NCBI RefSeq assembly: GCF_035582795.1
Contig: NC_134365.1
Span: forward strand, 37,800,135 to 37,864,134
From: Mycteria americana
Lineage: Eukaryota > Chordata > Aves > Ciconiiformes > Ciconiidae
Reading direction: 5' to 3'
Length of the DNA stretch: 64,000 bases
How positions within the stretch are numbered: position 1 is the stretch's first letter; every line of letters begins with the position of its first letter. Positions 50,316 through 62,100 of the stretch are shown here, piece by piece. A program made the position numbers and the translations under genes. The notes under the pieces are model-generated. The model did not search any database. It was not told the DNA's origin and saw only the letters and a program-made list of their open reading frames with translations.

Positions 50316-51989
50316 TTGTCTATACAAACAACAGCCTGGAGATACTCTAAATGTAACACATGCCACATGGGAGGAGAACGCATATTGAATGCAAGGAGAC
50401 TTGCACCAAAGATGACTTGCACCTTCATGAGACAGGAGCTTTGTTCCCAACAACAGAAAAGTCAAGGCATGCAAGGGCTTTGCTATAGATATTGAAAACA
50501 TTATCTGTGGGGAGTAATCAGTTAGTTTTTTTTTAAAAATGTCTTCAGATAGGTATGTCTTGTATCTGAGAGAAACACAGGAGAACTAAATATGGCAGTT
50601 GGTTTTGTCATTTCATCAGGCTGCAAAAACCACTTTATTTGGATGCTCCTGCAGTGTACTAGTTTCTCAGGAAGCGGCTGTTCTCATTTAAACTAAGAAG
50701 CTACAAGGCCATCGACAGACACCCTGTTATTGATCCAGCTGTACCAAAAAAAGAGGTCACTAAATTCTTCACCACTATTGGCAGTCCCTTACCATCACCT
50801 CTCTGCCTCAGGCAATCACCCCGTTGAGGTCACAGTTCAGGCACCATAATTAGTTTCAGGTAAAAGTGAAGTTAACCTGAGCCTGATTCTGCCTGAAAGA
50901 TGACGTCAGGCCGTATGAACCAGAGCCAGCAGAGCGAAGAAGTATTTCCATTGATCAAGCAGGGGCCATTATCTCTTTCATCACAAGACACATATCCAGA
51001 GGAGAACTTCTGTCAAAGCCCAGGAACTGGTGCTGTGATCTGAGGCCAGCAGAGAGGCCTCTCTCTGGCTACATCTCTTTAATTGCAGACTTCTCCCTTT
51101 CATTCAGCCTTGTACAGTGCAGCCCAACAGGAGACTCAGGCTTTTGTGGAAAAAAATTGTAATAGCAGCTTTCTACTACATTCTGCAGGTTGCAGCAGGA
51201 AACCCTGCAAACTTCTTAATTAACGAAAACAGGACTAACAGAGCATTAATTATACCCCAAAACCTTTCTGCAGAGCTTCTGGCAACAACCGTCTTCATTC
51301 CATGTCATATGTCTAACTGACGCTTCCTTTCATTCCTAGCTGTGCTCTAAAACCTTGCTCAGGTCTGCATATGTTACGTGTTGGTCAATACAGTTTTCCA
51401 GAACTTCCCAGTGACATCTGTCAATCAATTCCAACCCAACAGTCAATGAGCTGAGACTAAGATAAGACGAGTAATGCTGCAGAATTTAACAACAGGTTTT
51501 GTTGGAGGGGTGTAAAGGCAGTCATGAGCAGTAAAAACAAATAGCAGGAATTCTTGTTTTTATCATAATATGTACAGAAAAAATACTTTTTATAGACAAA
51601 AAAAGCTTACTTTTACAGCTGCTTACTCAAATTACCTGATATATAGCAGAATGTCTTTTGACTTAGGCTTCCAGCCACACTCATAATCTTAATTTTGAAA
51701 CTCCAGCTTAATTTTCATTTGTTGTAATGAACTCTTGAACAGAAAAGGCATTTGTTGAATGTACTTGACACTTCTGTGCTCTTTTGTGTTCTTTTTCCTA
51801 TCTCTAAACACAGTTCTTGAACCTGATGACACATCTTTCCCCTGTATCTCCTAATTTATGATGCCTTACAATGTAAAGAACTTGTAATGTTTAACTGTTT
51901 ACTGCTCAAAGTCCTTGTTATTAAATAGATTCTCCTTTTTTGTTACAACTCTTCCTTGTCTTTATAGAGTACCTCTCATTCAAAGAAAA

Positions 51990-52145
51990 CTTCAACTATT
52001 TTATATCAGCTAGGATTCATAACACTCCCAGAAGTTCAGTGTTATGAACATTTTACAAGGAATCAGCTGGAGCACTATGAGACAAGATAATTTGCCACAA
52101 GATCATACAGCAAGCTGTCTCAGAGCTAAGAAAGAATCTAAGCCT
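51990..52145 (-). mobile_element. MIR-like SINE fragment
   Basis: The stretch CATTTTACAAGG...AGACAAGATAATTTGCCACA then AGATCATACAGCAAGCTG follows the reverse complement of the MIR core (cattttacag ... aagtaacttgcccaaggtcacacagc) with scattered changes. This suggests an old MIR relic, which birds do retain in small numbers. The 51990-52046 part is only a weak match. I judged this by eye. Confidence 0.45.
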
Positions 52146-53925
52146 CCTAATTTACCAGATCTGGGTTCAGGACTTTTCTAAGTCTCATTAGCTGCTACTG
52201 TTGGGCTTTTCACCCTCTTCTACACCATAGGACACGTCTGCTTCCTAGTATCATCTAGCAGTTATAATTATCTTGTTTGCACAGAGGTCGAAGACATCAC
52301 TGATGCTCTTGATCTCTCCTCCCTTCTTGTGACATATCACTTGGGTCTTGGTCTTCCACAACAGATCTGAAGTTTGTTACAGAGTACTAGGAAGTAGTAC
52401 TTGCTAGGCCTTTGCAGGCCCCCACAGACACTGGGTATGAAGTACAGGCATTTCCTAAATTTGGTATCTGCTGAATGGTTTCCCATGATTTCAGGGAACT
52501 CCATGGTTAAGGTGGTTCCTTCCAGTTTTATGTTCCTATAAGCCTTACCTCCATAGCCCCTAGACAAAGCTCCTCCTCTAAAATCCTAATTCATGTAGGC
52601 ATTCTGTTAAGTCCACACCCCCCCCCTTACTACAGTCTTAACATTAAATATATTCTAAAGTCCCACTAGTTTCTATGTGATTTGAGTTTGCATTATAGAA
52701 AAAAAATTTACTTGAGTCTGTCCTGAACTGGCCAGATATTTTGAACAGGAGCCAAAGCTCTTTTTATAAAATGAATACCCTTTTTTACATTATGTATAGC
52801 AGCTTTTTCCATCCTGTTCTGCCCATGAAATGAGCCAATGCAACTTGCAAAATCTACAATTAATTAATATGGAAATGTAAGACTAAGATGTTATGCTCAG
52901 GAAGTATATGCTCTTCATTCTTACGTGTTTTCACTACATTTTCACCGCATTTGAATTTCTTTCCAAACGATCAAACATTATCATCTACTCTGAGGCCATA
53001 ATCTACTACAGTTGTTCTAAGACTTTGATTGGTATCGCCTATTTATCTCACTTGGGCTGGTATGCCTTCTCCTCTGCTGTAAATAAGACGACTGTATCAT
53101 CACTATTGTGAAAGACCTGCTGAGCCATGATCACTGCTGTTCCAAATCACATTCACTTCTGCATCTTTTACTGAAATGCACACATTCAAATGCAGGCTTT
53201 CAAGACACTCTATTTATGAAATGGTCTATAATCCAAACTCTTCTTACATTAATCCTTCTTGACTTTTTCTTTTCAAGCCTCTTCTGTCATTTTTATAAGA
53301 AATTAACTGCATCTCTGTGGGGACAAGAGAGAACTTCCTCATCATCATTCAAAGCAGTGAAGCTGTGCAATAGGAAACCTGTGTTCCCAAATGATTTAAC
53401 ATTTTACTTTCTCCTTTGCCCTTCTTAATTCATTTCTATTACCTCTTCTTTCCTTTTCGTTCTATGTTTATCATACTTTCATTATCATATTCTGTTTTAA
53501 ATTAGATAATAAAGCCTTTGCACAAGGGTTTTCTATGAATTTTTGCAACGCAGCACACGGATCCAGTTACTGATACAGTCTAGAAAACAGACTGCAGTTA
53601 AACCTGAAAATAATTTATTTTCATATGAATCACTGTAGGTATCATGTCTCTGATCTTCCTGAAGTTTGTGACTGTACCACTTCACTGTGCATTCACACAG
53701 ATGCACTAAGCTAGAAAGGCAAGGGAGAAACTCAGTCTTCATTTTGAAAGTGTTTTTCTGGTGCACTTTTTCCATAGAATTATAAATCACTATAACCAAA
53801 GCAAAGTGGCCATGGTGCATAACAGGAACAAGTGTATTGAGCTTCAATTCTGCAACAGATTACTGCTAGTACTGACAAGAGTCACCTGCATTATATGCAG
53901 GTTTTAAATGGGAAGGATTTCAATA

Positions 53926-54243
53926 TATAAAGGGGGCTTATAAGAAAGATGGAGAGAAACTTTTTATCAAGGCCTGTAGTGACAGAAGGGCAACAGTTTT
54001 AAACTGAAAGAGACTGGATATAAGGAAGAAATTTTTTACGATGAGGGTGGTGAGACACTGGAGCAAGTTGCCCAGAGAAGTTGTGGATGCCCCATCCCTG
54101 GCAGTGTTCCAGGTCAGGTTGGACGGGGCTTTGAGCAACCTGATCTAGTGAAAGATGCCCCTGCCCAGGGCCGGGGGTTGGACTAGATGGTCTTTAAAAG
54201 TCCCTTCCCACCCAAACCATTCTGTGATTCTGTGATTCTATGA
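53926..54243 (+). mobile_element. CR1 LINE, 5'-truncated 3' end
   Basis: The segment is a typical avian CR1 3' end. It contains GGCCTGTAGTGACAGAAGGG, AAGGAAGAAATTTTTTACGA, GGTGAGACACTGGAGCAAGT, GCCCAGAGAAGTTGTGGATG and TTGGACTAGATGGTCTTTAA, then the octamer-like tail ATTCTGTGATTCTGTGATTC. Its good preservation makes it younger than the other CR1 copies here. It is a dead truncated copy with no coding capacity and lies 0.9 kb upstream of the RXYLT1 CpG island. Confidence 0.93.
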
Positions 54244-55129
54244 AATCAGGGTTACATTCAGGATTAAGAGCTGGGCTGGAAGCAAGTGATGAGTCAGGCT
54301 AATGCAGAAAATCAGAAAGGGTTGTCTGAATAGAGGACTCATTGCTGCCACTGTGGGTCATCAGGCTGGATTTCTACTTCAGTGAGTGTATAGGTCATTA
54401 AATCAGATTTAGGATTTGGCAGTGGGGTGACCGTAAGCCTATTTCAGAAGGCCTGCTAAGGTAAGTAGTTACATTTTGGTTTGGAGCAAGCAGAGGTCCA
54501 TTGAATAAATTTTGAGTCAGGGTTAGAGCAAAGTTTAGTGTTCATAACGGCAAAAAAATTATCAAGCAAAAAAACCCCCTTAGATCCAGAGCAGGCTGCA
54601 GGGTTGCGCATTGTGTTATAATCTATACTGTACTAGAATCTCTCTCTGCTTAGAGTAGGTGAAGGTCACTGTGCTTTTGGCTATTGTTAGGATCACGGTG
54701 TTTGAACACAGGCTGGGAGAAGCTTTACAGAAGTTGTAACGTCTAGCCTTAGAAAGGACTCATGGATAACCTCCTGACTTTCTCTTACTGTGTAACATGA
54801 CTCAGTTTGGTTGGTCCACAGCTTTCCCTACCATATAAAATTCCCATGACTTGACAGTGCTGTTCACCTACCCATTTACAACCTGGTTACGCACCACTAT
54901 CGCACAGCTCCCCGCAGATGGTGGCTGCTGGTCAGGACCACCCTTCCTCCCGCGCCTCTCGAGGCACTGAACCGTGGGGCATGGATGACAGGAGCTTCAG
55001 CCTACGCTGGGACCCCATACATCGAATGCTAAAGGCAACATGTATTTACGTACGTTTGACAGCCTGAAATTGTTTGACGCTCCTGAACCGATCTTCAGTG
55101 CGTATCGATTCTGTACTTTCGAAAGCCTT
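54244..55129. other. Upstream flank of the RXYLT1 CpG island
   Basis: Unique sequence between the CR1 3' end and the CpG island. A short frame opening at 55040 runs into the island and resembles no known exon. Proximal regulatory elements would be expected here, but I cannot name a site. Confidence 0.5.
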
Positions 55130-56110
55130 TGGAAGCACTCGGGAGGAGGAGGAGGAGAGCACACCGCCGAGCCTGCTGCTCCGAGCCGCTGGGGCGGCAG
55201 CCGCAGGCAGGAAGGCACCGGCACAGCCTGGACACCCCGCACCAGCACCGGCGTGGAAGGCCGAGGCCGGAGCTCTCGGCCCCAGGCGCCCAGCCGCCCC
55301 GGGACAAGTGTCCTCATGCATTCACCGTGTACCTGAGGCAGTAACGGCAATGCTCGGGGAGGCTGTTGGGGCAGAGGCAGGTCACGGTGCGGGAGGCTCG
55401 AAGCCTCTTCACCAGGGGACAAAGCCCAGGGCCGCGGGCCGAGGCCCCTCCCGCCCCAGCGGGCGCGGCTCACGGCGCCGCCGCCGCCGCCTCTCGGCGC
55501 CCCCAGCCGGGGCCTCCGCCCGCGCCGGGCGGGATGCGGGGCGCTCGCAAGCGGCTGTGCTCCGCCTTGATCGTCGCTTACGGCCTCTTCTCCCTCTACG
55601 CGGCCTACACCGTCTTCCTCCGGCCCCGCCGCCCGGCCTCCCCCCGCCCGCCGCACCGGGACCGCCGCGGCCCGCGAGGTGAGAGAGGCGGTGGGGCCGC
55701 CGCCGTGCCGCAGGCGGGTCGGCCTGGCCGCGACCGGCGGAGCAGCCCGCGGGGACGGGGGGCGGCGGGTTTGGTGCGGGGCCGACGCGGTTCGGCAGCT
55801 CCTGCCTGCGCCAGAGAGGCCTCGGCGCCCCCGTTGTTGTCCCCGGCCCGGAAAGCGTGGGCCAGGCCGAGGGCAGCGCTTGGTCTCCCGGCGCCTCCGC
55901 TCGGGAGCGCCGCGGCGGGCGGGGCCCGGAGGCAGCCCCTCAGGGAGAGCGGGGCCGGGGCCTCGGCCCCCCCGCAGCCGCCGGGCCTGCGCTGGCGGCG
56001 GCCATTTCCCCGGTACGTTGTGAGGCTCCGGGCTGCGGGCCCGGCGGTGGCGGGGGGGGCGGTGTGCCCAGCCCGGGGCGGCGGGAGGGTTGTCAGGTCC
56101 TGCTTGAAAT
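55130..56110. promoter_or_regulatory. CpG island promoter of RXYLT1
   Basis: The sequence switches abruptly from AT-rich to very GC-rich with dense CpG between about 55.13 and 56.11 kb. It covers the region upstream of exon 1, exon 1 itself and most of intron 1. It includes a (GCC)n-like run near 55476-55492, GC-box-like CCCGCCCC and CCGCCCC motifs and a GGCCATTT (YY1-like) site near 56000. No TATA box is evident at a sensible distance, so a dispersed CpG-type promoter is likely. Such promoters are often bidirectional, but I see no divergent gene to the left. Confidence 0.85.
55534..55678 (+). CDS. RXYLT1: RXYLT1 exon 1 (coding part)
   Basis: This exon encodes the initiator Met, the basic tail, the single signal-anchor segment and the Pro/Arg-rich start of the lumenal stem. 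It ends after 48 codons plus one base, at the donor GTGAGA (55679). The context before the ATG has G at -3. The whole exon lies in the CpG island. The 5' UTR start cannot be placed from sequence alone. Confidence 0.9.
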
Positions 56111-59100
56111 TCTGAATTCAAGAAAATCCGTCAGTTTTCTGAACTTGTACATCTTCTGTATGATTACATAAAAAATATGTAAATTAGGCTGTTGGGTTTC
56201 TTAGATCATGTTGCCTTGGGAAATGAAGAGTGGAATCCATGGGAAGCGGACGAGAAAAATGAACTGGTTGCTTCTCAGCAGAGATACGAAGCTAATCTTA
56301 AGATGATAAAAAATGCAAGATCTCACCTAGAACAAACCAGTCTTAGAGTACAGATTTGGGGCAAAGCAGCAATTGGTAAGAAGATGTAATCAATGTCTAT
56401 TAATCACTTAGCCTTTCTGATATAGCACTTCTCTCTGCTTTTTTTTAAATGACTGAAATTTACATATATGATTAAATAATACGGATATCTCTACATGAAG
56501 GGCATTAAGGAAGTGGTAGCTGTTACTCAAAATTATGTTAATATCAATGTAAGAGTAGTTAGACCCCAGTTTCTTTGTATCAGTTCTTTTCAAGGCTGTT
56601 TTTCACATCCATCAAAGAAAATGGTTCACATGGCAGAGGAACACAGTTACTTTTTGAATCCAGTCTAGCTTACAATACAACGCAAGGACAGGCCTCTTAC
56701 TTGGCTATAACAGAATATTTATTTTTGTCACATTTACACTTTGTGAGATAAAGCATTGTGAGAAATAAGGCATTTTCTGTACTGCAGTACTACTGCCACT
56801 GATGAACTTGGAAATCTTTCTGTTGTAGAAGACACCAAGTCTCTACATAAGCTGAGGGCCAAGGTCCTCTCAAGCTCTTTAACTACTGCTGAAGACATAG
56901 CATTGTTCTTATTTTAGCTTTTTTGAAAATGTAAAATTTCCAGCTCAGTTGAACTTTCATGTAGCATTGTAGAACACATTGACATATTACGTAGTGATGT
57001 GTTCTATCACAAAAATTTGATGTGTTTCACAAAAGCTTAAGAGAACTATGCTTGTCATTCAAATGCTGGTTAATATTTACTCATTTTTAAGTGGTAGGTG
57101 TACTGGAAAGAGATGCTAACATACGTGGTAGTGTGGTATATCTTCATGTACTGATACTTTGACAGCCAAAGAATCTTTTTAAATGCCCCAATGTGTGAAA
57201 AATTAATCTTAACTAATTCCCGATCATACGGAATTTGGGAAACAATGTCCATATTGTATAGGAAGCTCCAACATTTTTTTTTCCTCAAGTTCTTATGTTG
57301 TTATGCTTTTTCATTTCCCAGAAATACTTATTCTTTATATACTGGGAGTGTAGAGTAGGCAAGATCCGTCCATTCAAATTCTCAATCATATCTTCATTTA
57401 TGTAGGTCTTTACCTTTGGCAACATATTTTTGGAGGGCACCTTCAGCCAGCTGATGTGACTGCACAATGGAGAGAAGGAAGCCAAAAAGCAGGAAAAACA
57501 TATTTCAGGTACTAGCTGCATGATGTTGACTTCAGTTGTGTTAACTTTAACAAATGATGCATTGGAAAGTTAAAGAACATGGTAAGATGCACAGGTGTAT
57601 TGTTTTGTCTATCTCAAGAGTTGCAGTTATTTTAAGAATTGTTGCAAATACTTTAAGTTTGTTACATTTTGATAACTGAGGAATATGCACACAACTTCTT
57701 ATTCAAAATTATCAAAAGGAATGGTGATGTTTATTCATGGAAACACATACTTGATAAAACCAGCAAATTCTAGCCCAAACAGGTTGCTGTTAAAAAATAG
57801 AAAACTCAGGAGCAATTTCATCTGCTGTTTTATGAAGATTTGTGTATTTGAAAGAAATGTGGGAAGACTTAAAAATGCTGAGAGGGAAGGCAGCCGAGAG
57901 ACCTCAGGAGGAGGGGAAATACAACGCTGAGAAAAGCCTAAGAACTCGGGTTTGGGGCTGACAGTTGACTTGAAAGAAGCTTCGGGTTGTGAGGCAAGAA
58001 GATGTCTCCTGTTATTTGGTTTCTGTTGTATTCAGGGAAAAGGGACTTCACTCATTCATTCATAAATAGGATTGTATCAAAACCATAATTTGTTTCTATT
58101 TATAACAAAAACAATCTGTGAGACCTAGCATCTGGTTAACTACTTGATTTGCAAAGCAAAATTTTATATGTAAAGGAATATGACACTTGAAGCATTGTTT
58201 GCTTTAAAAATGGATTTTGATCGGTGATCATGCATGTTTTAAAACTGTTGCCAAACGTTTTATATTATTTAGTGAATGATATAGAGCTTTTCTTTAAGGT
58301 CCTATTTAATAACATTTTTAAGGCCTTCTGTAAAGATACAGTGAAAGCTGAAGGATTTTTCATTTATTTGGCCAGTTTGCCAGTCTGCAGTAGTAGCTGT
58401 CCTACAACATGTAGTCACTTGCACCAGGATCCATCTGTTAAAAAAGTTTTCTTTAAAAGCATAAATAACACGCTTAAGCGAATTTAACTTCCGAAAAATG
58501 TGTTGCTTCAGAAAGGTGTTTTTTCCTCGAACAATAAGACAGGGGGTTCTAGTTGAAATTTGCTGATAATGTTTGAAGTAAATATGTGATTCTGTATTGA
58601 AAGGGGTTTTTTAAGTGATCACAGAAGTTTTTTATCACTGTGAATTGTTTATCAATGTATCTGACTGTGTACATGGTACAGGCCATAGAATCTTTTCAGT
58701 AATGCCTATATCATAAGTGATTAAAAAATGTTTTCTAGAAAGACACTAAGGCTTGATTTAAATATAGCAATTGTTAAAGAATCTGTCTGACATCTAAGGA
58801 AATAGACGAAATGACATACTCTTGAAAAAAAAAAAAGCTGTATTCCTTGTCTGCGAATACAGCCTGATCCTACAAGATTAGGGAATCAACTGTGAATGAT
58901 GCTAGTGCATCTCAGTAGTCTCCTTGACAGAGCAGTAGAGCTTTCCATTCATGGATTTGGAGAAAGGATACAATACTTTCTTTGAATAGGGAGCAGTGCC
59001 TGTAGTGTTATCTTGCTGGGAAGAGACTTTTTTGTTTCCAGAATTAAAATCTCAGAAGCTATAGAAATCAATGACACTCTACCAGATAGATTGTCTTCTT

Positions 59101-62100
59101 GGTATGGACATGAGGATTTTTTTCAAGTCCTTGCTTTTCATGTTTATAATATGAAAATAATTTGCTTATGGTTATTTTCTCTCTGGTGTGCCTGTTTCAG
59201 ATGAATAATAACCTCACATGGTTCCTTAGGGTAGGCATCTCTCAAAGAAAGGCTTCTATACTAGCATTTAAATATCTTCTTGTTATGTTTAGAGGAACCA
59301 GGGATAACAGAGCCTTTATTTTAACCAACTTGGATGCTAGATCCTATAAAAATACAAAGTTTAAGTTTGGTACCAACATAACAGAGGTTAAAATTTGACA
59401 GGCTAGTAGGAACTTGTGCAAAGTATAGAAAATGTGCAAATATAACTGTTACTTTAATGATTAGGATTGTGAAATGAAATAGTTGAAGTTCTACTTTTTT
59501 GTCAAATTGGAAATATTATTTTGTATTTTTTTGTGAGGAAGAATTAGTACATGATTTTGGCTGCTTGCTGGTTATAAGATTTTCTAGAATTGTTGACTTC
59601 TTTATTGCCTGGCTGAGGTGAATTATCTCCATTTGATTACTAGATGAGGCTAGAGGGAACTAGCTGAGGTGACATATTTGGAGAATATGTGCTGCTGTAC
59701 AGTTTTTTGTGGTAAGTCTAATGATTGTTAAAACATAGAGCTCTTATGAATGTTTTTAAAGAATATCAAATCTAAAGACATGAAAATGCTAAAATGTCAC
59801 TTGAACACAGTTGCAAGAATAAGCCCATTTCGTATATTTATGATGGAGAATACACATATTTAATATAGATTTTTATGGCTTCAAGTTTTTACCAAAGAAG
59901 TTGACTAAAGAATACTAAAATTACCAACTTCTACATGAAATGCAGGGACATTTATTTAAAAACACAGGTGGACAAGAAACTGCATAGCTGTGGATTTTAG
60001 TGACACATTGGCACATTCATACAAGAAGTAGGAGATCAAGGTTTAGCACTTTCCTTGGCCTGAAGCAATTCACATCCTTCTCTCCTGTCATCTAGGAGGA
60101 TGTTGTAGAACAGAGAGTGCCAAACTTCTTACCTCTTACCATTAAGCAAGAGCATTCCTAAATTTCTGTTCCACTGAGAGTCACACCTTCTCTGTTTTAC
60201 CATTCAGTGCTGCCTTCCCCCAGTCCCTGTTAGCACCAGTTGTTCAGCAGTTCTTCAGTCCCATTCTCTTGTCCTCCTTATGCGGATTGTAACCATCTTG
60301 ATTCATGCCAGAATGAAAGCATATCGGTCAGCAAAGTTAACCAGCAAAGATTTCTTTACCTGCCAAAGGATTCTGCCAAGGATAGCTTGTGGCCAAGGAT
60401 AGCTTAATAGCCTTTGGTGAAGCTTTTTGAAAATCCAAATACACTATGTCTACTGGATCCCCTTTATTTGTATTCTTATTGACACACTCATAGATCTCCA
60501 TCAAATCTGATGAGACAGGATTACTCACTTCTGGCAGTGTTTATCCACATACGTGATCAGCGATCATACCTTTTGATAAGATCCAGTGATCTTACTATTT
60601 ATTATAGACTGTTCCAGAGAGGGAAGTCATACTTCTCTGCTCCCGAGCCCTCTCAAGTTATTTTTGTAGATGGGAGTGACACTGGCAGACCCCTTCTCAT
60701 CAGGCACAGTGTCACTTCATAATGACAGCTCCATACCTTTGCCAGCAGTTCTGCAATTTTCGTATTTGCGTTCCTTGAGAACTCAAGTGAGTGCCACCCA
60801 GGTCCAAATTCTCCATTTGATATACTACTTGTGGTATTTTACCTTGTATTTCTTGCTGAAGAGAATGAGTTAGGTGTGGGAATCTTCTCTGCTATGACTC
60901 TGTCATCCCTTTTTAAACCTTTTGTAAACTGTTGTCATCAAGTAGTCTCTCCAGTTCTGTAGTTGGCTTTTTGGTATATTTTTTTATATATTTTGGTTTT
61001 CATATATTTAAAGAACCTTTATCTATCAGCCAGAACGTCCTTTTACAAGGTGCTTTTCAAACTACTTTTTAGCCTTAATTTTCTGTTTGCATTTCGTCAG
61101 CAGTATTTTGTGAGCTTTGCTGTCGTCCTTGTTTGGGCAAGCTTTTCATTGTTTTCAGTGCTGACCTTTGCCCTTTGACAGCCTCCCTAGCTTTTCTATT
61201 AAGCCATAAGGGTTTGGGAAGGGGTTGTGTTGTTTCGTTTTTGGATTGAGGCACACAGCGTGCCTGGGCTTCTTACACAGTGTTTTTGAACAGCCTACAA
61301 GCTGCTTGCAAGCTTCTTGTTATTTGGGCTACTTCCTTCAGAGTTCTTTTCTTTATTGTCTCATTTTTAAGTAATTCCTTTATTGCATATCGAGTTATCT
61401 GTATGCATTTGGTATGTTCTCTCCTGCTGCAGTGTTAAACTTAATCATATTGCTATTACAGAGTAGCTGTCCAACTAACGCCTTTGGAATTAGGTCTGGA
61501 AGTCTGGAATAGTGTCTTCTTGTATGGGTTCTAAGACTAGTAAGGAAAAACAAGGACTTCATAGGAAGCAAGTCATTTATTGAGTCCAAAAATGTAATCT
61601 CCACATATCATCCTGATGAGGCATTGATCTAGCATACACGTGAGTAGTAAAAATCTCTTAGTACTACTCTCTTAATTTTGCAGCTTCTGTAATCTCCCTT
61701 ACATTTCCCAATCCCTACTGTATTCAGACTGGGAGTTAATAGTACAACCTTAGCACTGTGTTTTTATTATTCACATATAGGATTTCCATAGTGTTTCTTT
61801 TTTCCCCACTGTAGTTTTATGCTGTTACATTTCATATTTTCCTATGCACAGGTCATTGCTTCCCCACCTGTACAGCCTGTTATTCCTGTAAAGTCGATAG
61901 CCTCACAGCACCGTGTCCGTAGAGAAAACCCTTTTTCCCCAGGTCTCTTTTTACAAGGTGATCATTGGATCAACTACATATCCCGTTCACTGTTTTAGGC
62001 ATTCTGATGCTCAAGGTGTTCTCTCTCATGAATCCCAGTGATACTTTCTCATAGTCTGTTAAACTTTGAATTTAAGTCTTGACCTAACTTAGACTCATTC

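Larger units (their letters stand above)
49061..53925. other. Intergenic between CR1 copies
   Basis: Contains the twin pentanucleotide array and the MIR-like fragment. The rest is AT-rich unique sequence with no recognisable gene. Confidence 0.6.

Noticed and set aside
50069-50501. Minus-strand proteins with MLCYA and ILSYP repeats
   Set aside because: They are translations of the pentanucleotide microsatellite.
55679-56115. Continuation of the exon 1 frame through intron 1
   Set aside because: A GTGAGA donor at 55679 and a phase-matched exon 2 at 56205 give the known protein. The run-through is GC-driven.
54997-56121. 374-codon minus-strand open frame opposite RXYLT1 exon 1
   Set aside because: It lies on the CpG island, where GC-richness removes stops. 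The protein is low-complexity Arg/Pro/Ala-rich, and exon 1 of RXYLT1 on the other strand explains the conserved content.
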